A DNA stretch of 64,000 bases from Sepioteuthis lessoniana (Eukaryota; Mollusca; Cephalopoda; Myopsida; Loliginidae). This document shows, piece by piece, positions 35,983-48,304 of this stretch. Position 1 is the first letter of the stretch. Each line of letters begins with the position of its first letter. The stretch is taken from positions 163,287,213-163,351,212 of the forward strand of contig OY757904.1 of assembly GCA_963585895.1 (NCBI GenBank), in the 5' to 3' direction. The translations under genes and the position numbers were made by a program. The notes under the pieces were generated by a model. The model was not told the DNA's origin and ran no database searches. It was given only the letters and a program-made list of their open reading frames with translations.

Positions 35983-36171
35983 GAATGTAAGCAATGTGAC
36001 CTCACTATAGAATGTAAGCAATGTGGCCTCACTATAGAATGTAAGCAATGTGACCTCACTATAGAATGTAAGCAATGTGGCCTCACTATAGAATGTAAGC
36101 AATGTGACTTCACTATAGAATGTAAGCAATGTGACCTCACTATAGAATGTAAGCAATGTGAGCTTACTATA
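35983..36171 (+). repeat. 27-bp array inside the Tc1 pseudogene, exactly 7 units
   Basis: Seven units of GAATGTAAGCAATGTGACC TCACTATA with only a few substitutions, each encoding ECKQCDLTI in the transposase frame. The CxxC pattern recalls a zinc-binding repeat but is a by-product of DNA expansion in a dead gene. Confidence 0.95.
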
Positions 36172-36742
36172 GATCTGCTTTGAAGAGGATGTCCTAGTAA
36201 ATTAAGTGAATGAGCATCTACATTCATTTGTCACACAGTAATTCAAAACCCATTCATAATGTTGGAAGAACTTCAGAAGGATCTTCAAGCTGCTGGGAAA
36301 AAAGTGAGTTGAGATAAAATTAGTTGGACTCGCTACTATGTAGAACTTCATTCTTTGAGTGTTAGGAAAAACCGTCATCTGAAGTCCAATCTTGTCAAGT
36401 CACATCAGATCTTTGCTCACAAGGAGCATGCTTCATTCTAGAAGAAAATATAAGGATCTGACAAGACCAAAATTGAACACTTCTGTGTAAATAGTTCATG
36501 TTTGAAAAAAAATGTACACTTTATCTGAACCATTAACGATTATGAAGCAGTATAGTGATTAGGGATGCATTTCATATCATTGAAGAAACAATGGATCATG
36601 ATAAGTATCGTAAAATATTAGAGAAAGATTTGCTTTGTTCTGTAAAATATCTTCAACAGGTTTTTTCAACATAATAATGATCTGAAACATTTTGCAGTGA
36701 AAATTAGATAGTTCTTAAAGGTAAAGAAAATAAAAGTTAGAG

Positions 36743-37990
36743 TTTGGTTTGATTTGTTGGGATTTATGGCATATCAGCCTTTGTAGGTTATTTAACACCA
36801 AATCCATTTTTATGTAAATAACCAGTTCTATTCAAAACAACTCAGTTTGGCATGAGTACACAGTTTAATTGTCAAAAAACATTTCCATTTCAAATTATTC
36901 AAGCAGTTATATGTAACAATTCAGTTTAGTGTAAGTACAGTTTCAATGTCAAAAACAGTTCAATTTTTTAAAAATTCAGTTTAGCATAAGCACGCAGTTT
37001 AAATGTAAGTACAGTTTAATTGTGAAAAACATTTCTATTTCATGCTATTCAGTTTAGTCAAGCAGTTCTAATTCAGCTAATTAAGTCTAGTATAAGTACA
37101 TATTTTATTTACACATAGTTACATGTCAAAACAGTTCTATGTGAAACAATTCAGTTTAGTGTAAATACAGTTTCAATTTCAAAAACAGTTCTATTTAAAA
37201 TAAATCAGTTCACCATAAGCACGCAGTTTAAATGTAAGTACGGTTTAATTGTCAAAAATATTTCTATTTCAAGCTATTCAGTTTAATCAAACAATTCAGT
37301 TTAGCATAAGTATGCCGTTAGTTCTATTTAACCCATAGATAGGGCCCTATCAGGTGCTACCATGCTGGGCCAGAGTGGACCTGGGAGAAATGGCAATGAA
37401 GGGGTGCTCCATACTCCCAAAGGCCCCAGCATTAATGGAACCTCACCATCAGACTGTTTAGTGTCATATCCAGGACACTCAGGCAGGGGCTCTTACCCCT
37501 CTGCAGAGGTGCAGTCAGTGTATTCTACAGCCCCAACCAACTGGGCAATACATAGAGTTAAATGTCAAACAGTTTTATTTCAGATAATTCAGTTCAGCAT
37601 AAGCACACAGTTTAAACGTCAAAACAGTTCTATTTTGAGCAATTCAATTTAGCACTAGCATGCAGTTCCAATGTCAAAACAGCTCTATTTTAAACAATTC
37701 AGTTTACCATAAATATGCAGTTTAAATGCAAAAATCATAATAGTGAAAGAAGCATGGTTTAGTTCTATTTAACCCATAGATAGGACCCCTATCAGGTGCT
37801 ACCACTCCAGGCCAGAGTGGACCTGGGAGCAATGGCAATAAAGGGGTACTCTGCATTCCCCAAAGCTCCAGCATTAGTGGAACCTCACCATTCAATTATT
37901 TAGTGTCATATCCAGGACACTCATTGGTGGGGTCTTACTCCTCTGCAGAGAAGCAGTCGGTGTATTCTACAGCCCCAGCCGACTGAGCAA
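36743..37990 (-). mobile_element. Compound SINE family C (1248 bp) with 11-bp TSD
   Basis: AAAAGTTAGAG flanks the whole block at 36732-36742 and 37991-38001, so it inserted as one unit. In minus-strand order it holds: head and body (about 37985-37762), an array of about 3.6 units of a roughly 55-bp satellite (37760-37560), a second head and body (37555-37326), a second array of about nine units (37325-36825) and the family C tail (36825-36743). The satellite unit is close to CAGTTCTATTTCAAACAATT CAGTTTAGCATAAGTACACAGT TTAAATGTCAAAA. The 96-codon plus frame at 37362 is antisense to the body and not a gene. Confidence 0.85.
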
Positions 37991-38059
37991 AAAAGTTAGA
38001 GCATTCAAGGAAATCCCAAAGAAAATCTATGGAAACATTTGCGGAATCCCTAAAATTTG

Positions 38060-38445
38060 AGTAATTTTGATTTCACTTTTTTTTACAGGAATAAAATGAA
38101 ATTAGAATTAATTTTTGTAAAAAACTTACTTCAAATTATTCAAAATGTCTGAAAACTCTAATAACAAATAAGGGACATGCAATTAAATATTGAACATTGT
38201 TTATTGATTTCTGTCCAAAATTTGTGTGCTATTTATATGTTGAATTTGTCAATAAATTTCAGTGTTTTTTGCTTAATACACAGTATATCTTAAGTATTTA
38301 ATATATTCAGGTGAATAAAAAAAAAAACTTTAAAAATCTCATGTGTTGAATACTTTTGTGTGTTGTGATACATGCACTCTCCACACACACAAAGAGGTTT
38401 CTGGACAGTAGCCAGCCATTTAATATTAAAAATATGGAATACCTA
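38060..38445. other. AT-rich DNA
   Basis: Nothing recognised. Confidence 0.6.
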
Positions 38446-38449
38446 GGAT

Positions 38450-38870
38450 AATGGCTACTAAGTCACCTTAGGATCAAACTCTTCTATCCCAATGTTCCTT
38501 TTAAAACAGTCTGCAATGTGCTCTTTCAGGATTACCATCAGTTGCCATATCACATTTTTATTAATCTCATCCACAATCCCAAATATCCTTCCATTCAATG
38601 GTGATTCCAGCTCTGAGAAAAGTTAGAAGTAAAAGGAAGTCAAATCTGGACTGTTGGGGGCATTTGGGTGGGATTCATTTTGCCAAAAAAATTTGAAGAA
38701 TCGGCTTATTCACTTATTGTCGATAAAACAGTCTTTTGGTACTCAAGTTCACTTAGTGGCATTGCACCATGTAACCCCACAGGAGAGTGTCTGTTCACAC
38801 ATGTTCAAGAAAAGCTTCTTCTGGTTGATTTCTAAGGGATTCACTTCTCATTCATTCAGTTCTCAAGATA
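38450..38870 (-). pseudogene. mariner-type transposase C-terminal remnant
   Basis: On the minus strand NSPDLTSFYF carries the third catalytic Asp, followed by LFSELESPLNGRIFGIVDEI and VILKEHIADCFKR, the usual C-terminal arrangement of a mariner transposase. Upstream sense is broken by stops. The 73-codon plus frame here (38654-38875) is an antisense shadow. Confidence 0.72.
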
Positions 38871-38879
38871 ATTGAAATA

Positions 38880-40992
38880 TGTTTTGAAAAAATTGTATTT
38901 ATAAGTAAACATAAAATGTATATATTCTATAAAAAAAATCATATTGTTATATACAGGGTATCCCATAAGTTACTTTAACATTTAAAATTAAATTTTTCTT
39001 TTTCTAATATAGATTTAGAAATTTATATTCTGGATTTTGGAAATTTTTATAGGAAAACCCATAACATCAATAAGTACAAACCTTTGTGTTTGTAAAATTA
39101 GTCATTTGTATTATTCAAATCAAGCAAATATAGAGACATTATTTCCATGTCTGGAAGACATCCACAAAAATGGGGGTCATTTACAAGAATTTATTTTCTC
39201 TAAACAATTTTCTTAGATTAATTTTCTGTACTTTATTATATAAAAATACTATAAATAGCAAATAAAAATATTCAAAACTCTCTCTCTGTCTCTCTCTCTC
39301 TCTCTCTCAATTGTAAACACAAAATTCCAAACTGAAATATTTCCCTTTTCATAGAATAGTGTCATTAAAAACTCCAAATTTGTATTTTTCTTGAAAGAGT
39401 GGGGGAGTATCTTTCATGAATATTCAATTAAATCTAAAAGTAAATTGCTTTTTGAGTCTGTATTCCAAAAATCCCACAAAAAATTTCTTTGCTTTCTTTG
39501 TGCTAAAAAATTATTTCTAATTTATCAAATACTAAGATTTTGAGTTTTCACTTTCAAGATGGTTAATTATTTTAAAAATTTGTCAATAATAACTTTTAAT
39601 GATTCTATTCAAATATAAGCTGATAGAGACTTTGTGTATATTTCTATTGGTTGAACTGATTAATTCATCTAAAATATTTGTAGACTCAGTACAAATATTT
39701 CATTATCATGGATAAATATCAAAACATTGTCTCTCTGTTTATATAAATATTATTTAACAAGAAAAAAGTCAGAGCTAATTCATTTATAGCATTACTATTC
39801 ACTGTTTTACATAAGAAATAAGCAAGTTTAAAGTTATGAATAAAATACTTTAAAAATCTGTCCATCCTAACATAAAATGTGAAAACTAGAATGAGTATCA
39901 GTCAAATTTAAAGACAAAGAAATTTTTCTGTCTGAAAAACAAAGAAAAATATGAAAAAATATAAAAAGGTTCTTTAGTTTTTAATAAATTATTATCAATG
40001 TTTGATTATTAAAGTTATTTGCCAAAACAAAATTAGAAGTTGATTCATTGAACTGAGAAACTTTCAGGATAGTTTACTTTGACAAACTAATTCTAATTGC
40101 CTCAGACTATTTGTTTTGAAATGAATTCCATTTCTGCAAATAATGAAAGTACTGATAAATCTCAGAACACACTTGATCTTTGTTTTTGGAAAAATTCTTT
40201 AATATTTTCTTAATTTTTATTGTTGTAAAATTTAGTAAGAAATTCACTTTTCTTTGATTTTTTCTATTTTTGGCTAAAAGAAATTTAAAAAACTTTTGGT
40301 TCTAATAAAAGCATTTAAAATTCTTCTTCCTTTGCAAATATCTTCAATTGGCAGCAGTTATCAAAATACAATTGATAAACACTTGAGTTCAACTCTAATA
40401 TGAACAATCAAAACAATTAAATCCATTTGAATGAATGACAGTTTTAAACAACTGTTTATGATCCTTTCAGATTTCATCAGCGCTTTTATATTGCTACTTT
40501 GTTTTGGTGAAGATGAAGTTTTTAATTAATTTTGGATGCAATCACTTATAAAACAGAAGTAACAAAAAAGGAATGAATGATTCTTTACCAAATGCAAAAA
40601 ATTTAGAAATATTATCGTATGAAATACTTTTTTGCTTCCAGATACAGAGAAAGATCAGGTGAGCATTGTTTTATCAATGATGTAACTAACCACTAGATAT
40701 TCAATAATGTTTCACGGATGGGAACTGAAATTAATAGACACAAAAATTAGATAATTAATCATGTTTTACTGAGAGAAGGTTAGATTATTAGAAATGTAGG
40801 CAAATCTCACTTTCAGAAAAATATAGATTTCCTGCCTGAAGACAATTTAAGAAAATTCTGGCAACAATTTCTGGACAATTCAGATATTTTCATGGAATCA
40901 ACTTTTAAATAAGACATTAGAAACAAAAACTTCTGCCTGCAGATTTATTACATTCAGTTTTCAGTACAAATATGTATATGAAGAGACATAAC

Positions 40993-41070
<78 letters not shown>

Positions 41071-42300
41071 CGTATATACACACAGATTTTTTAAATGAAA
41101 GTGAATACTGAAGGATATATTTTCATACTTTTTCAGTGAAAGTCTTAGATATTAAAAGAAATGTCTTAATTTTTAATTTTTTAAATATGGTAGCTATTGC
41201 TAAATCCAACCTACATATGCAAAAGTTCTTTGCGATGCCACTCAATAATTTATAGAAGTGTAAATGAGTTATGTGAGCTCCCCACCCCCTCTTTACTCTC
41301 CAAAATGCACTTGCACAAACTTTTTTCAAATCATTCTTTTATTTTCCTTAGTTTGTTGATAATGCTGCTGAAAATGAACAAACCATTTACCATTTACCAT
41401 CATATGATGTCCAGGCAGAAAACTTTGAGTGAAGAATATAGATAAGACAAACAAACAAAAATATTGTTAATCTTTGATGCATCTGACATTTTCATCATTT
41501 CCAGCTTTTTTTGCTTTTTTTTTGTTGTTGTGAGGTTGCTCTTAAAGTCCTTCCTTGCATAAAATTAGTTTAAAATAGTTTTCAATATGTCTGTCAAAAT
41601 GTTAAAAATTATGACTAGTTGTCTTGATTCATCTGTTTTTGGGGTTTGTTTTCTTTAAGTTGATATTTTGTTTGAGAATAAGTAAAAGAAAGAAATAATA
41701 GACCAACCAGAAATTGTTCTTCAAATTTAAAGATTTTTTACTACTGTTTCATCCAACTTAGATTTCTTTTTAGATTTTCATCTATTTTCAGCATTTCTAA
41801 AGTGTATTTTCAAAAATCTGAAGGTTTTATTTATGTAGAAATTGATAAAAAAGCCAGAAAAATCCATAAAATTTAATGTTTATGTTCTACAAATTGCCAC
41901 CAAAGTATGAAAAAAAAAAGGTCATCATATATTATACAAAGTATCTATAAAAATATTAATTAAATCATTCATACAAACATACATACATATATACATAAAA
42001 TATATGAAACTAATAAGATTATTTATATATGAATTGACACTTTTACCAAAGATCAAAGTATATGTGTGTTCTATCAAAGTCATTCTCCAGCACTTCAGCC
42101 CAAGATAAGAGTGTAGTATCTGTACTCATAGGAATCTCATTGTTATTTTAAAAAACTGTAAGATATAAAACATACAGCTGAAAGCAATTTTTATTTTGAA
42201 TAGTTTAAACTTTTATATTTTCTCAAAAATAAATTCAAAATAAGAACAAAAAACAAATGTATAAATATGAAGATTATTTAAATTTTTTTTATGAGAATTT
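38880..42300. other. AT-rich DNA with CA and CT microsatellites
   Basis: An orphan TACAGGGTATCCCATAAGT at about 38953-38971 resembles a mariner terminus without a partner. A CT repeat lies at 39280-39309 and a long CA repeat at 40993-41063 (about 35 units). Frames of 68-82 codons near 41123-41445 are unsupported. Confidence 0.6.
40993..41063. repeat. (CA)n microsatellite
   Basis: About 35 CA units running into a short AT run. Confidence 0.95.
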
Positions 42301-42653
42301 TTTAATTATATATTCAATTGAATTATATATTATATATTATTATATATATTATTGAATTATATATTATATATAATTATATATTATATATTATTATAATTAT
42401 ATATTATATATTATATATATAATTATATATTATATATTATATATAATATTATTATATATATTATATATAATATTATTATATTATATTATATATTATTATA
42501 ATTATATATTATATATTATATATAATTATATATTATATATTATATATAATTATATATTATATATTATTATAATTATATATTATATATTATTATATATATT
42601 ATTGAATTATATATTATATATAATTATATATTCAATTGAATTATATATTCAAT
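42301..42653. repeat. Palindromic AT satellite
   Basis: Built from ATTATATATTATATAT-like words with internal inverted symmetry (TTATATATTATATAA) and direct repetition of larger blocks such as TATTATTGAATTATATATTA. Almost no G or C in 350 bp. It should extrude cruciforms and collapse in assembly. Confidence 0.9.
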
Positions 42654-42915
42654 TGGACATTGGCCCAGCGGTTAGAGTGTTCGCCAATGGCCCGGGAGAC
42701 CTGGGTTCAATCCCAGGTCGAGTCATACCAAAGACTTTAAAAATGGAACTTGATACCACCTTGCTTAACACTCAGCATTATAAGGTACGGTTCAAGGGTA
42801 AAGTGGAGCAATCCTGGGAATGGAGTAGCGCCCTCCCCTACACCTTGGTGTAGTAGCTATCGAAAAGGGAGCCTTCGGGTCACCCTCGACTATGGTCGCT
42901 AACTTTACTTTACTT
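42654..42915 (+). mobile_element. SINE family A, best-preserved copy, 13-bp TSD
   Basis: A complete copy: head with TGGCCCAGCGGTTAGAGTG (A box) and GGTTCAATCCC (B box), body through GGGAGCCTTCGGGTCACC, tail GCTAACTTTACTTTACTT. TTATATATTCAAT flanks it at 42641-42653 and 42916-42928, so it landed at the edge of the AT satellite. The 83-codon frame at 42602-42853 is this SINE read as protein. Confidence 0.95.
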
Positions 42916-42929
42916 TTATATATTCAATA

Positions 42930-45173
42930 ATATATTTAATTAGATTTACATTAGTGTACATACTACCGTTTGCTCCTCGTCAGAAGTGTCAGAGAGCAGC
43001 TTTTTGATTCTTGGCAGTGAACATGGATTGTAAGAAAGAAACAGAAAATGTCATACTTCATTATATAGATATCCTGATGAGGCAAAAGATTATTAGGTGG
43101 CCAGAATGACAGCTACTGTCTCACAACAGCAGTGCATGTTGGAATCTGATGTATAGAAGTAGGTTAGCTGACCACAAGTTCATGCTTTTGGTATGATATA
43201 CAACATAGTTCTCGGTTAGAATAAATATTTGATTTTGATAAATGCCAAATTTTCTGTTACACAGCAAAACACCCGATGAGATTTTTGTTAATAACATGGA
43301 AATTCCTTTAGGGAATAAAACAATTCTCAATTTAATTTGTAATTTAATAAAAGTCTTGAATCTGCATTTGCACTCACCCTAATCATTATAATTGATCAAG
43401 GGAGATAACTCTGAAATGCTGTTTATAGTGAATTCTTTTTCCTTCTTTATTTAGTGTGCCTTGGGTATGACACTAAACTATATCTGATGGTGAGACTTCT
43501 GTTATGGATCTCTTGGGAATGTTGAATCACCTCTTCATTAGCATTACTCTCAAGTTTACTCTGACCTGGACTAATAGAACCTATTAAGTTTCATCTATAC
43601 AAACAAACTTTACTCTGTCGCTAATGTGCTGGTGTTATGATGAGGAGACAATCATGGGATTGAGTAACCATGAGTGGTAGTCTTCCAAATAAGCTTATAG
43701 ATAATTAATCTTAGAGTCTGGCATATACGGCACTAGATTCCTAAGTCACCATAACTGTTTATTTCGCTATTGAATTTATTTATATTCTATTTATAGCAAA
43801 ATTCTTATATCATCAAAGCTACTCCCAAATAGATTCTATGATATTCTTATTGAGATTTTTAGAAAATCCTCATTTAAAGATTCGCTATCATTTTGAAAAC
43901 CCTTCATAATAAATTGACGAGAACGAAAGAGAAATATTTCTGACCAATCAAAACATATTGATTTGTTAATGTTGGAAATTTGTGGAAATATTGAATACAC
44001 AAAACTAATGTTATTTTAAATTGAAAAACATTTAATCAATTATTACAAAATTAAAAAAATGTAAATGAAATTTAAATTGTAATGTGATATGGTACGTCCA
44101 AGTTATTAAGAGAGAGAAAGGCTAATTTCTGAGGAAGGCGAGAAGAAAGAAAAAAATAAGAAGCAGAAAACGCAGACATAGAGTCTACAGGAAAGGCCAG
44201 CTAACCCTTGAGTGACCCGGGCTAAAGCACTGGTTGTGGGTCAGCCAGTCGCAGGTGAATGATTGCAGTAATTAAAAATGACTAGGAGTTCCAAATCTTC
44301 AGTACAAGTGTGGAATCACTGGAAACAGATATGTTTCTCCTTTTGCCACTGGGGGGACAGTTTGTTTTTGCAAGTGAGTTAGCAGCCAGACATGAAGGGG
44401 TAAAATCACAAGTTGAATACTAGCCAAAAAGATGTAAAGATAAACAAAAATTTACGAGCCCCATTCTGGAGGTGAGCTCTGAACAGGGTTCTAACACCAG
44501 ATGCGAACCTGTGAAGATGAAACCAATGAACAAGCGCGTTAGAATAACAAAAAATACAGCTCTTTCTTTCTCTTCTCATGACATTTGTTTCTCTTTCTCC
44601 AGCTAACATGGTTGACACTCTTCATACACTTTTTCTTTCTCCCAGCAACTACTTAAAAAGTTTAGTTGCAAATAAACTTTTGTGTTAGTGAACTAAGGCA
44701 GAGTTTCATGTGTTCAGCAACTTTTCCTACAGTGAAGTTACAACACAGTCCAACAACTACGTAAGACATAGCAATACAGCCATTAAAATGTTCAAGCACG
44801 TGGTTGTACAAATGTCTATTTGGTACTGTTGTGGTACAAAATTATCATAAATGTATTGAAATACAAAATGTTTATAAATTTCTAAGTTAAAACATTTCTA
44901 TAACAATTTGTAAAATGACAACTGGAGGAAGTCCTATTATATTTATGATGCCTTAAATTTCAAATCAAAACTAAAGACAAAATGTAAATAAAAATTTCCT
45001 AAGAACTTCACAATTTCATCGTCTGTCTTAAGTGAGATATTATTACAACAAAATTAGGATTTCTGAGAAACAGTTATTCGACTTTCATCAAAGAAGAAAG
45101 AAAAGAAGAAAAGACAGAGAAAATATTAACGAAAGCAGAAAATATGTAGGATATATGAGATATATTAACGTCT
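42930..45173. other. AT-rich DNA with a family C body fragment
   Basis: 43445-43612 is a body-only fragment of SINE family C, plus strand (GGTATGACACTAAACTATATC TGATGGTGAG, ACTCTCAAGTTTACTCTGACC). Just before it, at about 43398-43412, is CAAGGGAGATAACTC, a word I recall as common in mollusc repeats. At 44160-44620 the DNA is less AT-rich and contains a tRNA-like trace but no assignable gene. Confidence 0.55.
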
Positions 45174-45184
45174 AAAGTATTAGC

Positions 45185-45532
45185 CTGGCCTGTTGACAAG
45201 GTTTAAAATACACTAATTGTATTGCTTGCAGAGAGGAAAGACCCCTACACACCAAAAGGTTGTGTCCTAGATATGGAAACCTGGGGATTGTGGAGTACTT
45301 TTCCACTGCTATTACTTCTAGGTTGACTCTGACCAGGAGTGTTTGTACCTGTTCGGATTCCATCAAATGGTTCAAATACGTCTATTTGTTAATTTTTTGT
45401 ATTGTGCAAAAAACTTAAGAAATTACACAAAAATGTACCTATAAATGTACAATGTATGCAATTCCCAAACCCCAAGGTATAAATCAACCCCAGATGGGTT
45501 GACATGCCATTAAAATCAATCAGTCAATCAAT
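45185..45532 (+). mobile_element. SINE family C with 11-bp TSD (one mismatch)
   Basis: Body GTGTCCTAGATATGG, GGGGATTGTGGAGTAC, GGTTGACTCTGACC and tail GGGTTGACATGCCATTAAAAT with repeated CAAT. AAAGTATTAGC (45174-45184) and AAAGTGTTAGC (45533-45543) flank it. Confidence 0.82.
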
Positions 45533-45649
45533 AAAGTGTTAGCAGTTGTTACAAGCTTAAATGAAACTAGATAAACATATGTGAAGTATGTAAAAATGTT
45601 TCAAGCATTTTTTATTATAATCAATTGATAATATTTTCTAAATATATTG

Positions 45650-46130
45650 ATTAGTTATCAAAATATTTTCCTTGACTTTTCAAGAACTATTTCATTTTTC
45701 AATGTTGTTCCATTCATTTCTTACTGTTTCAAACAACAGTTTAGTGTTTTCCAATTTTCTTCTAACTTGTTAACACAGCCATATGCTTTTTATGGAATTA
45801 AAATCTGGCATCTGACCCGGCCAAAATATCACAAAGACTGCAACTTGAACCATGATTTTATTCCTTTTGCCATGTGTACTGGATGGAAAATTGTCTTGTC
45901 GCTTATTTCCAGCATATAACTTATTTAGACATGGAAGCCTTCCTTTTTGGTAGATTGATTCTTGTTCCTGAACTTTCAAAACATTGTTCTGAAGAATTGG
46001 TAAAAAGACTAAATTGTAATTTGTTAAGCCAGAAGATAGATTCAAATCACTGGATTGCTGCAATCAAATGCCATGAATTTAAGTCAATCTGCAACATTCT
46101 TTATTGACAGAAATTTTTTCTTTGTTTAAT
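45650..46130 (-). pseudogene. Tc1-like transposase remnant
   Basis: The minus strand gives KIMVQVAVFVIFWPGQMPDFNSIKSIW, split here as KIMVQVAVFVIFW and PGQMPDFNSIKSIW, followed after a stop by RRKLENTKLLFETVRNEWNN. The PDFN...IW block and the trailing helix match the region around the last catalytic residue of Tc1 transposases, and the IMV block normally lies well upstream, so the middle is deleted. Upstream minus-strand sequence is too decayed to align. Confidence 0.6.
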
Positions 46131-46134
46131 GCTT

Positions 46135-46618
46135 GGATGAACAAAAAAGATTCATACAAGATGATTTTTCTTTATTTTCAGAATTATTTGCCCAATTTTG
46201 TTAAGAGTATTTTTACAATGTTTTAGAGTTGTCATTTTTAACCCTCTGTTTTCTCAGATTCTTGCCATTTTAGGTCTTTTAAGAATCTCCTTTCCATGCC
46301 ACAAAACCTGCTGATTGAAAAATGCAACTAATTCCCAGAATTTTAGACAGTGGAATTTGGAAATAGCCAGACTTTAAAAGTTCAGGCATGTTCAGATATA
46401 ATTTTACTGCTAGATGACTTCAACAGTTGAATGAAATTTAAAGATTTTTATGATATTTTGAAACAAAACTAACAGTTTCACTATTTAGGCAAAGTAGGAT
46501 AATACATGGATATAAGAGATGGCTAATGTTTTATTATCTGTTAAAATTTCGACAAAGAGCATATCAACTCATCTAGTCACTTACCTGACTAATTCCCTTT
46601 TAATTTCTCTAAAATCGT

Positions 46619-46654
<36 letters not shown>

Positions 46655-46656
46655 TT
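46135..46656. other. AT-rich DNA with (CA)n
   Basis: A CA repeat of about 17 units lies at 46619-46652. It may include decayed parts of the Tc1-like element. Confidence 0.55.
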
Positions 46657-46671
46657 ATCTAACAAGAAACT

Positions 46672-47049
46672 GTCTTGTTGGCAGGACTTTATGTCAACTG
46701 TATCTCCTGTAGAAATGTAAAACCACACCCAAAAAGTGGAGTGTCCTGGATATGACATGAGACTGGATCTGATGGTGAGGCTCCATTTTTGGATCTCAAG
46801 GGAGAGTGGAGTACTTTTCTATTGCCATTACTCCCAGGTAAACTCTGGCCCAGAATGGTTGTACCATATCTATGGGTCAAATAGATGTGTTTCCAAATTA
46901 TTTATATTAGATAAGAATACATGAAATCATAAAATCATGTGCAAAAATCTACACAAAAAATGCAAGTATAAACATACAATGTATGCAATTCCCTAACCTC
47001 TAGGTATAAAAAAATTACTAACAAGTTGACATGCCATTAAAGTCAATCA
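46672..47049 (+). mobile_element. SINE family C with perfect 15-bp TSD
   Basis: ATCTAACAAGAAACT occurs at 46657-46671 and 47050-47064, fixing a 378-bp insertion. Body: GAGTGTCCTGGATATGACATG, GATCTGATGGTGAGG, TACTCCCAGGTAAACTCTGGC; tail: CCTCTAGGTATAAA, GTTGACATGCCATTAAAGTC with repeated AATC. This copy shows that the family moves by target-primed reverse transcription rather than as a foldback DNA transposon. Confidence 0.92.
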
Positions 47050-47064
47050 ATCTAACAAGAAACT

Positions 47065-47925
47065 AAATTTTAATCAAAATCCAACCACCTTTAAAGCAGT
47101 TAAATACGACTGAAGAAGAAGAATCAAAATGAATGATGTCAATAAACTTAAGGAATCATAATTTCATTATTCTTTTAAACACACAAACTTAACATATTTG
47201 TCGCATACAATTGTCATGTACTTTGCTTCTATTTAAGAAAACAAAAAAGTAATTTTGTAAAATTTAATGAAAAGTATTTGTCTCAATTTTTTGTCCCCTA
47301 GAATGCTTTATTCATCATTATCATTAGGCTACAAATTTATCAAATGTAACTACCTTTTTTTAAGCAGCTTAGGATAAATTTTATTTTATACAAAATCCAT
47401 TTTGGAATATTTTTTATGAAAATAAAGATATTCATTTCACAGGCAACAAATAGGCTAAATTTGTGTGTAAAAAAAAAAGAGATGAAATTATTTTCATTAA
47501 GTTCATTAAAATGTTTACATTCAGTTTGATTATATTTGTATCATCAAAATGAATTTCATGGCCAAAGGGCTAAACAGCTGGACAATGGCCTCAGAGTAAG
47601 TGAATCTAAATACCATTCACGCTATTATGTTCACTTTCAGACTCTTGGTAAAGGTAGGAACTCCTTTATTCCCTCTTAGCTATAGATTAAACACTACTAG
47701 AACTTTCTTCTATAAGGATGACTTTGGTATCAAAATAAGCCACAAAGGTTGGTATGCCATTAGACAAAAAAAAAAAAAACATAAGTAAGTAATTGTAGAG
47801 AGAATTTGTAATAAAGAAACGAAAGACTTTTCAGTTGAGGGAAATATCAGGTGTAAAAAGCAAATATAAAATGTAAAAAAATATTCGCCTTAAATCATTG
47901 ATTCTAGATATTTCAAATTCATATG
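47065..47925. other. AT-rich DNA
   Basis: Nothing recognised; the 62-codon frame at 47600 ends in poly(K) from an A run. Confidence 0.6.
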
Positions 47926-47929
47926 GATG

Positions 47930-48303
47930 GATTGCTTGATAGATTTTAATGGCATGTCAACCAGTCTAGGGTTATTTTATGCCTAGAATTTATGGAATTG
48001 CAATCATTGTTCAAATTTACATTTTTTTGTATTGCTGTTTCTTAAGAGTTTTTTTTTCTTTTTTGCATATAAGCCTCTCAAATATGAATAATTTTTAAAC
48101 AGATCTATTTGACCGATAGATGAAATCCTAAGAGGTGTACTGCCACTCTTGGTCAGAAAAGACCAAGAAGTAATAACAATGAAGATGTAATCCATAATCC
48201 CTCATTAATCTCCAGAACTAAAACCTCATCATCAGATGTACTTTAGTGTCACACATCAGGATATTCCCTTTTTAGGGGGAAGGTCTTACCCCTTTACCCT
48301 ATT
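47930..48303 (-). mobile_element. SINE family C, minus strand
   Basis: On plus it opens with the inverted tail (TTGATAGATTTTAATGGCATG, TCAACC, TTATTTTATGCC) and continues to CATCATCAGATGTACTTTAG, GTGTCACACATCAGGATAT, the complement of the body. The head end abuts the SINE-B copy at 48305. Confidence 0.82.
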
Positions 48304-48304
48304 T

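Larger units (their letters stand above)
35851..38055 (+). pseudogene. Tc1-like transposase pseudogene, split by a compound SINE
   Basis: ATG 35851 opens VKKDKFSQQVYSEIIVYHKH and GYQMISNELN, the N-terminal paired-type HTH of a Tc1 transposase. The coding sense is then interrupted by an in-frame 27-bp array (35983-36171). It continues in decayed form with KLSE, STFICHTV-like and NPFIMLEELQKDLQAAGKKVS, then RKNRHLKSNLVKSHQIFAHKEHA, and further blocks to about 36740. A 1.25-kb SINE insertion follows. After it, FKEIPKKIYGNI (38003 onward) looks like the transposase C-terminus. The catalytic DDE residues are not convincingly preserved. Confidence 0.8.

Noticed and set aside
35983-36171. Cys-rich CxxC repeat protein (zinc ribbon-like)
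   Set aside because: The repeats lie in the frame of a dead Tc1 transposase and reflect DNA array expansion.
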